Both the position numbers and the translations under genes were made by a program. Below the pieces are notes generated by a model. That model was not told the DNA's origin. It saw nothing but the letters and a program-made list of their open reading frames with translations, and did not search any database. 19,151 nt of DNA from Pseudomonadota bacterium (lineage in GTDB: Bacteria > Pseudomonadota > Alphaproteobacteria > UBA8366 > GCA-2717185), in NCBI GenBank assembly GCA_027619655.1, contig JAQCHR010000018.1:1-19151 (forward strand), written 5' to 3'. Below, one piece after another: positions 1 to 6,642 of this stretch. Each line of letters begins with the position of its first letter. Position 1 is the first letter of the stretch.

Positions 1-1
1 G

Positions 2-118
2 AAGCTGGTCGAACTGATCGGTGTCGCCGGGCTGTACGTCATGGCCTCGATGACGCTGAACGCCTTCCAGATTCCCGTCCGCCCCGGCATGCCGCGGCCC
101 TATCCGGACAAGCCGTAA
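2..118 (+). CDS. carboxymuconolactone decarboxylase-like protein, C-terminal end (partial)
   Basis: The open frame enters from the left edge and stops with TAA at 116-118, leaving 38 residues. The visible tail contains LVELIGVAGLYVMASMTLNA, which resembles the last helices of the carboxymuconolactone decarboxylase/AhpD-like family (a LVELIG..GxY..xSMTLNAF pattern), followed by a short proline-rich end. Members of that family are small all-helical proteins acting as decarboxylases or peroxidase-type disulfide reductases; the catalytic region lies outside the window, so the activity cannot be assigned. It converges with the minus-strand MFS gene, with only 4 bases between the two stops. The family call rests on a short segment and is tentative. 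Confidence 0.5.
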   Translation, partial: KLVELIGVAGLYVMASMTLNAFQIPVRPGMPRPYPDKP

Positions 119-122
119 CCGG

Positions 123-1406
123 CTATTCCGCTTTCGGCTCTCTCAGGAACAGCGCCACGACGGCCCAGGCGGCGGGAACCGTCGCCATGGCCAGCAGCAT
201 CGGGTCGTAACCACCCAGCCAGTCATTGGCGACGCCGAGCGGCAGGGGGCCGATGGAGGCGCCGACCACGCCGATCATCTGGCCGACGCCCATGATGCTG
301 CCCAGGTATTTCAGGCCGAAATAGCGCGGCCACAGATAGCCGTAGAGCGTGATCGTGAACGCGTTGCCGAGGCCGAAGACCACCGCATAGAGGATCGCTG
401 TCATCAGCCCGTCGACCAGCGTCGCGCCGGTCAGGGCGCAGGCGACGATGACCAGCCCGGCGGCGAACATGTAATGGGTCGGCAGCCGGTCGAGCAGGCG
501 GCCGATCAGCGGCATGGTGGCGACCATGGTGATGGCGGAAACGGCGAAGACGCGCGAGGCGACCGTCGCGTCCAGGTCATGGGTCGCGAAGATCGACACC
601 TGGAAGAAATGCAGCGCCGTCACCATCATCGACAGCAGGCACAATCCGCCGGCAACGATGTAGAAGGCCGGGCTGCGCAGCGCCTGTTGCAGGGTGAGGG
701 AGACATCCTCCCGCGCCGCCCGCGCGGCGGTGGTGACGGCGGCGCCGGAGTCGACCTGTTTGGACGCGCCGTCGGGCAGCAGGCCGATATCCGACGGCCG
801 GTCCAGCACGAGGAACAGGACCGGGATCAGCAGCAGCAGCCAGGTCGTGACGCCGAGCCAGATCCAGGCCTGCCGCCAGCCGGCCAGGTCGATCAGCCAT
901 TGCGACAGCGCCGGATGGGCCGCCATGGACACCGAAAACCCCAGCGTCATCAGGCTGATCGCGAAGCCGCGGTTGCGGGCGAACCATTGCGAGACCAGGT
1001 TGGTGCAGATCATCATCAGCGAGCCCTGGCCGAGGAAGCGCAGCGCCGCAAAGCCGAATGCCAGCCAGATCATGCCGCCCGCCGCGCCAAACGCGAAACA
1101 GGCGAGGCCGAGGCATAGCGTGACGATCAGCAGCATCCGCCGCGCACCGTTGCGATCGACCAGGCGCCCCATCAGCGGCAGGCAGAAGGCGGCGACCAGA
1201 GTGGCGGAGCCATAGGCGGAAGCGATGGTGGTTTCCGACAGGCCGAGGTCGCGCCCGATCGGGCCGACGAAGACGCTGAACGTGTGCGACTGCCCGGCGC
1301 CGCTGACGAAGATGCCCAGCGCGGCGACGCCCAGCATCGCCCAGCCAAAAAAGAAACGCCGGCCGATCCAGTGGGCCAGCGGTTCGCGAAAGCGACCGAA
1401 TGACAT
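123..1406 (-). CDS. MFS transporter (monocarboxylate/organic anion type)
   Basis: This encodes a 427-residue inner-membrane transporter of the major facilitator superfamily with about twelve hydrophobic segments. The diagnostic loop between helices 2 and 3 is visible as GRLVDRNGARR, and a weaker second-half counterpart is GRLLDRLPTHY. The N-terminal part (GAGQSHTFSVFVGPIGRDLGL) resembles MFS members of the oxalate/formate or monocarboxylate groups, so an organic anion is a plausible substrate, but this is inference. I chose the ATG at 1404-1406 over an upstream start near 1604: the extra 66 residues would be hydrophilic and unlike the family, and a GGAG lies about 9 bases before this ATG on the minus strand. 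It is divergent from the selenoprotein gene across a 166-bp intergenic region that should hold both promoters. Confidence 0.85.
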   Translation of the reverse strand: MSFGRFREPLAHWIGRRFFFGWAMLGVAALGIFVSGAGQSHTFSVFVGPIGRDLGLSETTIASAYGSATLVAAFCLPLMGRLVDRNGARRMLLIVTLCLGLACFAFGAAGGMIWLAFGFAALRFLGQGSLMMICTNLVSQWFARNRGFAISLMTLGFSVSMAAHPALSQWLIDLAGWRQAWIWLGVTTWLLLLIPVLFLVLDRPSDIGLLPDGASKQVDSGAAVTTAARAAREDVSLTLQQALRSPAFYIVAGGLCLLSMMVTALHFFQVSIFATHDLDATVASRVFAVSAITMVATMPLIGRLLDRLPTHYMFAAGLVIVACALTGATLVDGLMTAILYAVVFGLGNAFTITLYGYLWPRYFGLKYLGSIMGVGQMIGVVGASIGPLPLGVANDWLGGYDPMLLAMATVPAAWAVVALFLREPKAE

Positions 1407-1572
1407 GCAAATACTCCGGAAATGCGCCCGCAGCCTATGCCGCGGGACAGGAGCGGCGCAAGGTGCTGTTGCCTGCTTATTCGTGCCAGCGCCTTGTCGC
1501 CTTGCCTGTCGCATGGCATTGTCCGGAAAAGGCCGAAGCTGGCCATATCCCTGTAAATCGAAGGAGCGCCAC

Positions 1573-2193
1573 ATGGCAGATCCCGTTATCCTGGAAGTCT
1601 TCACCGACTACGTTTGACCCTGGTGCTATCTCAGTACGGTCCGTATTGAAAAGCTGAAGGAAAATTTCAACATCGAGGTGAAGCTGGTGCATTTCCCGCT
1701 GCATCCCGATACGCCGCAGGAAGGCAAGTCGCTGGAAGACCTGTTCGCCGGCCGGGGCATGGACCTGAAAGCCAGCTACAACCGGATGAAGGGGCTGATG
1801 GACGCCGAGGGGCTGCCGTATGGCGAGCGCTCGCATACCTATAACAGCCGGCTGGCGCAGGAGCTTGGCAAATGGGCGGATGCCCAGCCCGGCGGCGAAA
1901 AACTGCATGACGCGCTGTATCGCGGCTATTTCGTGGATCGCCGCAATATCGGGGATGCCGAAGTGCTGCTGGATATCGTGCAAGCGGTCGGCCTGCCGGT
2001 GGAAGCGGCGCGCGAGGTCCTGAAAACCCGCAGCTTCAAGCAGGCGGTGGATGCCGACTGGGCGAAATCGCACCAGTACGGAGTGACTGGCGTACCGACT
2101 TTCGTGGCCGGCAGGCAAGGGGTGGTCGGGGCGCAGCCTTATGAGGCCATCGCACATCTGCTGACCGAAGTCGGGACCGAAACACGGGGCTGA
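1573..2193 (+). CDS. DsbA/FrnE-family thiol oxidoreductase, probable selenoprotein (UGA at codon 15 = Sec)
   Basis: The reading frame from ATG 1573 to the TGA at 2191-2193 encodes 206 residues if the in-frame TGA at 1615-1617 is read as selenocysteine. The N-terminus is MADPVILEVFTDYV-U-PWCYLS, so Sec15 replaces the first cysteine of the DsbA-family CPWC redox motif and Cys18 is kept. The thioredoxin-fold cis-proline loop follows as GVTGVPTFV (Pro175), and the length suits FrnE-like DsbA proteins. An ideal AAGGAG (1561-1566) lies 6 bases before the ATG, well upstream of the UGA, which shows translation is meant to start there and not at the internal ATG-less segment or 1678. A SECIS-like hairpin follows the UGA. 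The expected role is thiol/disulfide or peroxide redox chemistry with a more reactive selenol. Alternatives are a TGC-to-TGA nonsense mutation or a sequencing error; the intact frame on both sides and the hairpin argue against both. Confidence 0.85.
1625..1654 (+). promoter_or_regulatory. bacterial SECIS-like hairpin directing Sec insertion
   Basis: Immediately downstream of the UGA, bases 1632-1648 (CAGUACGGUCCGUAUUG) fold into a stem of 7 pairs, one of them G-U, around a GUC loop; with the closing G-C open, the loop is GGUCC. One more U-A pair (1631-1649) and a lower GCU/AGC stem (1625-1627 with 1652-1654) extend it past a small internal loop. The loop begins 20-21 bases after the UGA. Established bacterial SECIS elements have a short stem, a small apical loop with G in the first two positions, and similar spacing; E. 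coli fdhF carries GGUCU at nearly the same distance. SelB binding is inferred from this match. Confidence 0.8.
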
Positions 2194-2207
2194 TCGAGGG
2201 GCGCGGG

Positions 2208-2666
2208 GTGTCGATGGCGATTTATGTCGATGGCGATGCCTGCCCGGTCAAGGACGAGGTGGTCCGCGTCGCGGAGCGGCACGGGCTGACCGTCCATCTG
2301 GTGTCGAACAGCGGCATGCGGCCGTCGCGCAGTCCGCTGGTCCGGCAGGTGGTGGTCGCCGACGGGCTCGATGTCGCCGATGACTGGATTGCGGAGCATG
2401 TCGGGCCGGGGGATATCGCCATCACCGCGGATATCCCGCTGGCGGACCGCTGCGTGAAGGCGGGGGCACGGGTCCTGAACCACAACGGCAAACCCTTCAC
2501 GCCGGACAATATCGGCAATGCACTGGCGGTCCGGAACCTCATGTCCGACCTGCGCGACCGGGGCGAGATTCAAGGCGGCGGACGCGGGTTTTCCAAACGC
2601 GACCGGTCCGATTTCCTGCAGGCGCTGGAAACGGCGGTACAGGCGGCGAAGCGGGAGACACAGTAG
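2208..2666 (+). CDS. YaiI/YqxD family protein (UPF0178)
   Basis: This encodes a 152-residue soluble protein of the YaiI/YqxD family, whose biochemical role is not established; the fold is thought to be PIN/NYN-nuclease-like. The family hallmarks are visible: an N-terminal YVDGDACPVKDEV, then NSGMRPSRSPLV, then GDIAITADIPLADRCVKAGA and NHNGKPFTPDNIG. The conserved Asp residues of these segments would form the acidic site. The start is uncertain by two codons: GTG at 2208 has GAGGGG 6 bases upstream, whereas ATG at 2214 gives the family's usual beginning (MAIYVDGDACP). The gene follows the selenoprotein by 14 bases on the same strand and is probably co-transcribed with it. No functional link between the two is evident. 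Confidence 0.85.
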   Translation: MSMAIYVDGDACPVKDEVVRVAERHGLTVHLVSNSGMRPSRSPLVRQVVVADGLDVADDWIAEHVGPGDIAITADIPLADRCVKAGARVLNHNGKPFTPDNIGNALAVRNLMSDLRDRGEIQGGGRGFSKRDRSDFLQALETAVQAAKRETQ

Positions 2667-2796
2667 CGCATTTCCTCGAAACGCCGAATTCTTGTATTTA
2701 ATGTGCACTTGTCAGTCGTAATATTTTCCCGATAGCAGACGGGCCGGTGAGGGTGCCACCGGTCACATGCGTTGACTGAATTGCAGGAGACACGAA

Positions 2797-4005
2797 ATGC
2801 CGCGACAGGTCGTTATCATTCATGGCTGGAGCGACACCAGCGCCTCGTTTGAGTCCCTTGCACGTTTCCTGCATCAGAACGGGTTCGAGGCCGTACCGAT
2901 CTGGCTCGGCGATTACCTGTCGATGGAGGACGATGTCCGGGTCGAGGATGTCGGCAAGCGGTTGCAGAAAGTCATTACCGGGTATCTGGCCGACGGAGTG
3001 CTGACGAAACCCTTCGATATCATCGTGCACATCACGGGCGGCCTCGTCGCCCGCCAGTGGGTTTCCGCCTATTACACCGAGGGCAACTGTCCCGCGCGAC
3101 GCCTGGTGATGCTGGCGCCGGCGAATTTCGGTTCGGTCCTGGCGAATATGGGACGCAGCATGATCGGCCGGATCACGAAGGGCTGGGGAAACTGGTTCGA
3201 AACCGGCGAATCCATGCTGCATGCGCTCGAGCTTGCCTCGCGCTACCAGTATGACCTGGCGCGGCGCGACCTGTTTGCGCCGGAAGGGGCCGGCCCGTCG
3301 CCATCGCACTATGGCAGCGACAAGGTATGGCCGTTCGTGATCTCGGGGACGCATCCCTATCCCGGCGCGTTGCGCGCGATCGTCAATGAGAACGGCGGTG
3401 ACGGCACGGTGCGGGTGCCTTCCGCCAATCTCAACATACGGGGCAGGACCATCGATTTTTCCCGCGAATCCCGCAAGCCCGAGATTTCGGAATGGCGGAC
3501 GCGGCATGAATACCGCGACGGATTCGCCTTCCCGTTCGCGGTCCTGCCGGACCGGACCCATGCGTCGGTCATCGATCCGGAAAAGCCGGATGTTCCATAT
3601 CAAGCGCCCGATCCGTCGTTTGAACTGGGCAACCTGATCCTGACGGCGCTGAACTGCGAGAGCTACGGGGATTACCAGGCGCTGGTGCAGACCTGGCGGG
3701 ATCTGAACCAGGACACCGCGAGCCTTACCGGCGACGACGGCGCGCGGCGCAACCGTTTCAAGGGGAATGACGACCCGGAACATTTCCACCAGTATTACCA
3801 GATCGTCGTCGATGTCATTGATGACAGCGGAGAGCCGGTAAACGACTATTTCCTGGAGTTCTTCGCGTCAGACGACGACGAGGACGTCTCGGATGCAGTG
3901 TATTTCCATTCGGAAGTCCTGGAGCATGTGCATGTGAACGCGCGCATGCCGGCCCGGCGCTGCTTCTTTATCGATCGACATGACCTGATTTATCGATCGA
4001 CATGA
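2797..4005 (+). CDS. alpha/beta-hydrolase-like protein, 5' part of a frameshifted gene
   Basis: The frame encodes 402 residues starting with MPRQVVIIHGWSDTSASFESL, the oxyanion-hole HGW motif of lipase/esterase-type alpha/beta hydrolases. The nucleophile elbow reads VHITGGLVAR (His78-Ile79-Thr80-Gly81-Gly82), where the family has H-S-x-G-G, so the catalytic serine position is Ile79 (ATC at 3031-3033, one base from AGC). Candidate acid and base residues remain: Asp202 in GGDGTVRVPSA and His255 in DRTHASVID. A beta-rich C-terminal region follows from about residue 325. AGGAGA lies 6 bases before the ATG. The frame ends prematurely inside the second copy of a 22-bp tandem duplication, and the natural C-terminus continues in another frame from 4010. 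With one copy removed the gene would encode 481 residues. The gene is probably inactive, through both the frameshift and the missing serine. Confidence 0.7.
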   Translation: MPRQVVIIHGWSDTSASFESLARFLHQNGFEAVPIWLGDYLSMEDDVRVEDVGKRLQKVITGYLADGVLTKPFDIIVHITGGLVARQWVSAYYTEGNCPARRLVMLAPANFGSVLANMGRSMIGRITKGWGNWFETGESMLHALELASRYQYDLARRDLFAPEGAGPSPSHYGSDKVWPFVISGTHPYPGALRAIVNENGGDGTVRVPSANLNIRGRTIDFSRESRKPEISEWRTRHEYRDGFAFPFAVLPDRTHASVIDPEKPDVPYQAPDPSFELGNLILTALNCESYGDYQALVQTWRDLNQDTASLTGDDGARRNRFKGNDDPEHFHQYYQIVVDVIDDSGEPVNDYFLEFFASDDDEDVSDAVYFHSEVLEHVHVNARMPARRCFFIDRHDLIYRST

Positions 4006-4010
4006 CCTGA
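3967..4010 (+). repeat. 22-bp perfect tandem duplication causing a frameshift
   Basis: Bases 3967-3988 and 3989-4010 are identical 22-mers beginning TTTATCGATCGACATG. Because 22 is not a multiple of three, the second copy shifts the hydrolase frame by one base and brings a TGA into frame at 4003-4005. Deleting one copy restores ...RCFFIDRHDLMRNFYDDQ.... The unit contains the palindrome TCGATCGA, which may have favoured slippage. It could be a real mutation, a reversible expansion, or an assembly error. Confidence 0.9.
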
Positions 4011-4264
4011 TGCGCAATTTTTACGACGATCAGGTTGCCGCCGGCGCCGCAAAGGTGCTGTGCCTCAGTATTTCAGCGCAGCCGCCCGGGCCGAACATAC
4101 GGTATTTCGAAGATATCACCCACGGGGCGCGGCAGCATGTGGTGATCCATGGCGAGGACGGGGACAATCGCTGGCTGAAACGCAATTCGACGCATTTCAT
4201 CCGGATCGTCATTCCGCGCAACCCGGCGGATGGCGTCTTCACCCTGCGGCGGGCGCCCCAGTAG
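4010..4264 (+). pseudogene. displaced 3' part of the frameshifted alpha/beta-hydrolase gene
   Basis: These 84 residues (MRNFYDDQVAAGAAKVLCLS...) continue the hydrolase sequence exactly when one copy of the 22-bp repeat is removed, so this is the lost C-terminus and not an independent gene. The segment is beta-rich (NIRYFEDI, QHVVIHGEDG, HFIRIVIPRN), consistent with an accessory C-terminal domain. ATG 4010 lies just after the premature stop of the upstream frame, and no good ribosome binding site precedes it, so independent translation would depend on re-initiation. The full broken gene spans 2797-4264. Confidence 0.7.
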
Positions 4265-4284
4265 AACGGGGCGGCCGCCCGTTC
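4264..4284. terminator. convergent hairpin between hydrolase and phosphodiesterase genes
   Basis: GAACGGG (4264-4270) pairs perfectly with CCCGTTC (4278-4284) around a 7-base GC-rich loop. It sits exactly between two convergent genes and overlaps both stop regions. No T-run follows on either side, so it may only assist termination. Confidence 0.4.
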
Positions 4285-5824
4285 AGGCGGTTTTCACCAG
4301 ACCCCGGGGCGAGGAGGAATAGCCCGTCAGGGTCCGGTCCGCATGGTGCAGCCGCCAGGACAGCATCTTCTGCGCATATTCCAGCACGCGGCCCGTATAG
4401 GCGGGATCGTCGGCCAGGTTGCGGAACTGATTGGGATCGTCCCGCAGATCGAAGAACAGCGGCGGCAGCGCGTCGAAATGGACATATTTGTAATGCGCGT
4501 CGCGGATGATCGACATGCCGCACTGGTCGACGGTCAGGCCGAAGGGCGGGGCGCTGTCCGCGACGTCGTAATTGGGCCGGAAATCATATTCGTAATGCGC
4601 TTCCGTGCGCCAGTCGCCGGGCGTCTTGCCGGCGAGGAAGGGCAGCAGCGACGCGCCCTCGCAGCTTCGCGGCCTGTCCCGGCCCAGCCAGTCGAGGATC
4701 GTCGGCATGACATCGACGGATTCCGTGAAGGACTCGACGATATCGCCGCGCGTGCCGTTCGCGCTTGCGCGCGGGTCGCGGATGACCAGCGGGATATGGA
4801 AGGACTCGTCGAAATAGCCCTGCTTGCCCAGCAGGTAGTGATCGCCCAGTTGTTCGCCATGGTCGCTGGTGAAGACGATCAGGGTATTGTCGTATTGCCC
4901 GGTCTCCTTCAGCCAGGCGATGACGCGGCCAAGATGCTCGTCGACCTCGTCGATGAGCCCGTAATAGGCGGCGCGCATGCGGCGCACGGCGGCCTCGTCC
5001 ATGTCGCAGCCCAGCCCGGCGCCGTCGCGGAAGAACTTTTCCTGCCGGATCTTGCCGAGCTGATGTTCCAGCAGCGGATGCTGCGCCGCTTCGTCTTCCG
5101 GACGGGCGGCCCGGACCGGCGGCGGCACCTCGGCCGGGTCGTAGCGGGTGTTATAGGGATGCGGCGCGATGAAGGGCGGATGCGGCCGGTAATAGCCCAG
5201 ATGCAGGAACCAGGGCTTGCCCCGGGCCCCCTTCATGTAGGCCAGGCCATGCTCGGTCGTCCAGGTCGTATCGGAGTGGCCGGCATCGATCCGCGACGGC
5301 GCCCGGGTGGCGCCGGGACCCGTGGTGCTCGGCTCCGCGGGTTGCCAGATGTCTTCCGGGTTCGCCGGGACATCGACGCCGTGCTGCCGCAGCCAGTCGA
5401 AATAGGGCCGCCGGCGCGGTTCCAGCGACGCCACCACGTTCCAGCCCGGCATGTTATGGCCGAGGTCATTGAAGCGGGGGTCGTTGGGCGATGTCGTGCG
5501 GGGGTCGGGGGCGGTCGTGGTGTAGCCGACCAGCGCCGGGTCGTAGCCCGCTTCCCGCAGGGCGTCCGCCAGGCTGTAATGCCGCGCATCCATGGGCACG
5601 CCGTTCTGCACGACCCGGTGGTTCATCACATACTGGCCGGTCAGCAGCGACGCCCGGGCCGGTCCGCACGGCACCCCCTGGGTATAATTGTTGCGGAAGG
5701 TGACGCCGTCGCGGCACAACATGTCCAGGTTCGGCGTCCTGATGCACGGATGGCCGAGCACGCCCATCGTATCGCCGCGCCACTGATCAACGACGATCAG
5801 CAAGACGTTCTGTTTTTCAGCCAT
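4283..5824 (-). CDS. phosphonate monoester hydrolase / phosphodiesterase (sulfatase superfamily)
   Basis: This 513-residue enzyme belongs to the alkaline phosphatase/sulfatase superfamily. It begins MAEKQNVLLIVVDQWRGDTM and carries the CxPxR signature as VPCGPARASLLTGQ, so Cys53 would be oxidised to formylglycine, the nucleophile. It matches the rhizobial/Burkholderia phosphonate monoester hydrolase pattern closely: Asp13, Cys53, Arg57, Asn74 (VVQN), Thr103 in YTTTAPDPRT, His215 in YYRPHPPF, Asp321-His322 in TSDHGEQ and Lys334 in LLGKQGY all fall where that family has metal or substrate ligands. Such enzymes hydrolyse phosphonate monoesters and phosphodiesters and often also sulfate or sulfonate esters. 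The last part, with HFDALPPLFFDLRDDPNQ and WRLHHADRTL, is family-typical too. It is divergent from the methyltransferase gene, separated by 113 bases. The physiological substrate is not known. Confidence 0.88.
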   Translation of the reverse strand: MAEKQNVLLIVVDQWRGDTMGVLGHPCIRTPNLDMLCRDGVTFRNNYTQGVPCGPARASLLTGQYVMNHRVVQNGVPMDARHYSLADALREAGYDPALVGYTTTAPDPRTTSPNDPRFNDLGHNMPGWNVVASLEPRRRPYFDWLRQHGVDVPANPEDIWQPAEPSTTGPGATRAPSRIDAGHSDTTWTTEHGLAYMKGARGKPWFLHLGYYRPHPPFIAPHPYNTRYDPAEVPPPVRAARPEDEAAQHPLLEHQLGKIRQEKFFRDGAGLGCDMDEAAVRRMRAAYYGLIDEVDEHLGRVIAWLKETGQYDNTLIVFTSDHGEQLGDHYLLGKQGYFDESFHIPLVIRDPRASANGTRGDIVESFTESVDVMPTILDWLGRDRPRSCEGASLLPFLAGKTPGDWRTEAHYEYDFRPNYDVADSAPPFGLTVDQCGMSIIRDAHYKYVHFDALPPLFFDLRDDPNQFRNLADDPAYTGRVLEYAQKMLSWRLHHADRTLTGYSSSPRGLVKTA

Positions 5825-5937
5825 GATGAAATTCCCCCTGATGCATTTTCCCGATAATATCCGTTTATTGTGAAAGTTTTACGGAAGAATGGCGCCGCGT
5901 TATACCGCGCGGGCGGAACGGCGGCTAAAGGATAGAG

Positions 5938-6621
5938 ATGAAATTGCTGACGCGGTTCCGCCCGGTGCGGGTTTGCCTCGAATTCTGGCGGCGACACTGG
6001 CTGGGGCCGCAGCGCCGGCGCATGATATTCGAGCATATCTACAAGGCGAATCTCTGGCGGAACGCAAATACCCGGTCCGGGCACGGCTCGACGCTGGCGC
6101 AGACGGAAACCGTCCGCGCGGTGCTGCCCGGTCTGATCGAGGAATTCGGCATCCGCAGTATCGTCGATGTTCCCTGCGGTGATTTCTTCTGGATGCAACA
6201 GGTGGACCTGAAGGGCGCCCGGTATACCGGCATCGACATCGTGGCGGGCCTGATTGCCGAAAACGCCCGGGAATACGGCAATGACCAGCGGCAGTTCCTG
6301 TGTCTGGACGTGGTGGAAAACGTGTTGCCGGAAGCCGACCTGATCTTCTGCCGCGACATGCTGGTTCATTTCAGCTTCGCCTACCTGAAGAAGGCGATCC
6401 ACAATATCAGGCTAAGCGGGTCACGCTACCTGTTGACGACCAGCTTCCCGGAAACGGCGGAGAATACGAATATCATGACCGGGGAATGGCGTCGCCTGAA
6501 CCTGGAGAAGCCGCCGTTCAACTTTCCGCCGCCCATCCGGATGATCAATGAAAACTGTACCGAGGATGGCGGCATCTACGCCGACAAGTCGCTCGGGCTC
6601 TGGAAAATAGCGGAGCTTTAG
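5938..6621 (+). CDS. class I SAM-dependent methyltransferase
   Basis: This encodes a 227-residue soluble protein with a Rossmann-type S-adenosylmethionine site. Motif I is IVDVPCGDFFWM (about residues 75-86), followed by YTGIDIVAGLIAENAREYG with the acidic residue that binds the SAM ribose, then CLDVVENVLPEADLIFCRDMLVHFS, the usual motif III/IV strand-turn. Upstream is YKANLWRNANTRSGHGSTLAQTETVR, typical of a bacterial group of uncharacterised methyltransferases often found near glycosyltransferases. AAGGA lies 5 bases before the ATG. It faces the minus-strand glycan cluster and shares a convergent terminator with it, so sugar or small-molecule O-methylation is a plausible but unproved role. 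Confidence 0.8.
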   Translation: MKLLTRFRPVRVCLEFWRRHWLGPQRRRMIFEHIYKANLWRNANTRSGHGSTLAQTETVRAVLPGLIEEFGIRSIVDVPCGDFFWMQQVDLKGARYTGIDIVAGLIAENAREYGNDQRQFLCLDVVENVLPEADLIFCRDMLVHFSFAYLKKAIHNIRLSGSRYLLTTSFPETAENTNIMTGEWRRLNLEKPPFNFPPPIRMINENCTEDGGIYADKSLGLWKIAEL

Positions 6622-6642
6622 ATCAGGCTATGACCTGATCTA
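6619..6642. terminator. convergent 9-bp hairpin spanning two stop codons
   Basis: TAGATCAGG (6619-6627) pairs perfectly with CCTGATCTA (6634-6642) around a CTATGA loop. The arms contain the TAG stop of the methyltransferase on one strand and the TAG stop of the glycosyltransferase on the other. This is an economical bidirectional terminator candidate, although it lacks a strong T-run. Confidence 0.55.

Noticed and set aside
1615..1617. UGA read as Trp under an alternative genetic code, or a simple nonsense mutation
   Set aside because: Other genes here end at TGA (for example at 2191-2193 and 7573-7575), so the standard code applies. The SECIS-like hairpin and the otherwise intact frame make a random nonsense mutation less likely.
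2698..3789. 363-codon minus-strand frame opposite the hydrolase gene
   Set aside because: The hydrolase frame has clear family motifs and a ribosome site; this one has neither.
4343..5857. 504-codon open frame on the plus strand opposite the phosphodiesterase gene
   Set aside because: It is antisense to a gene with complete family motifs; long antisense frames are expected in GC-rich DNA, and its residues are low-complexity Arg/Ala/Val-rich with no recognisable domain.
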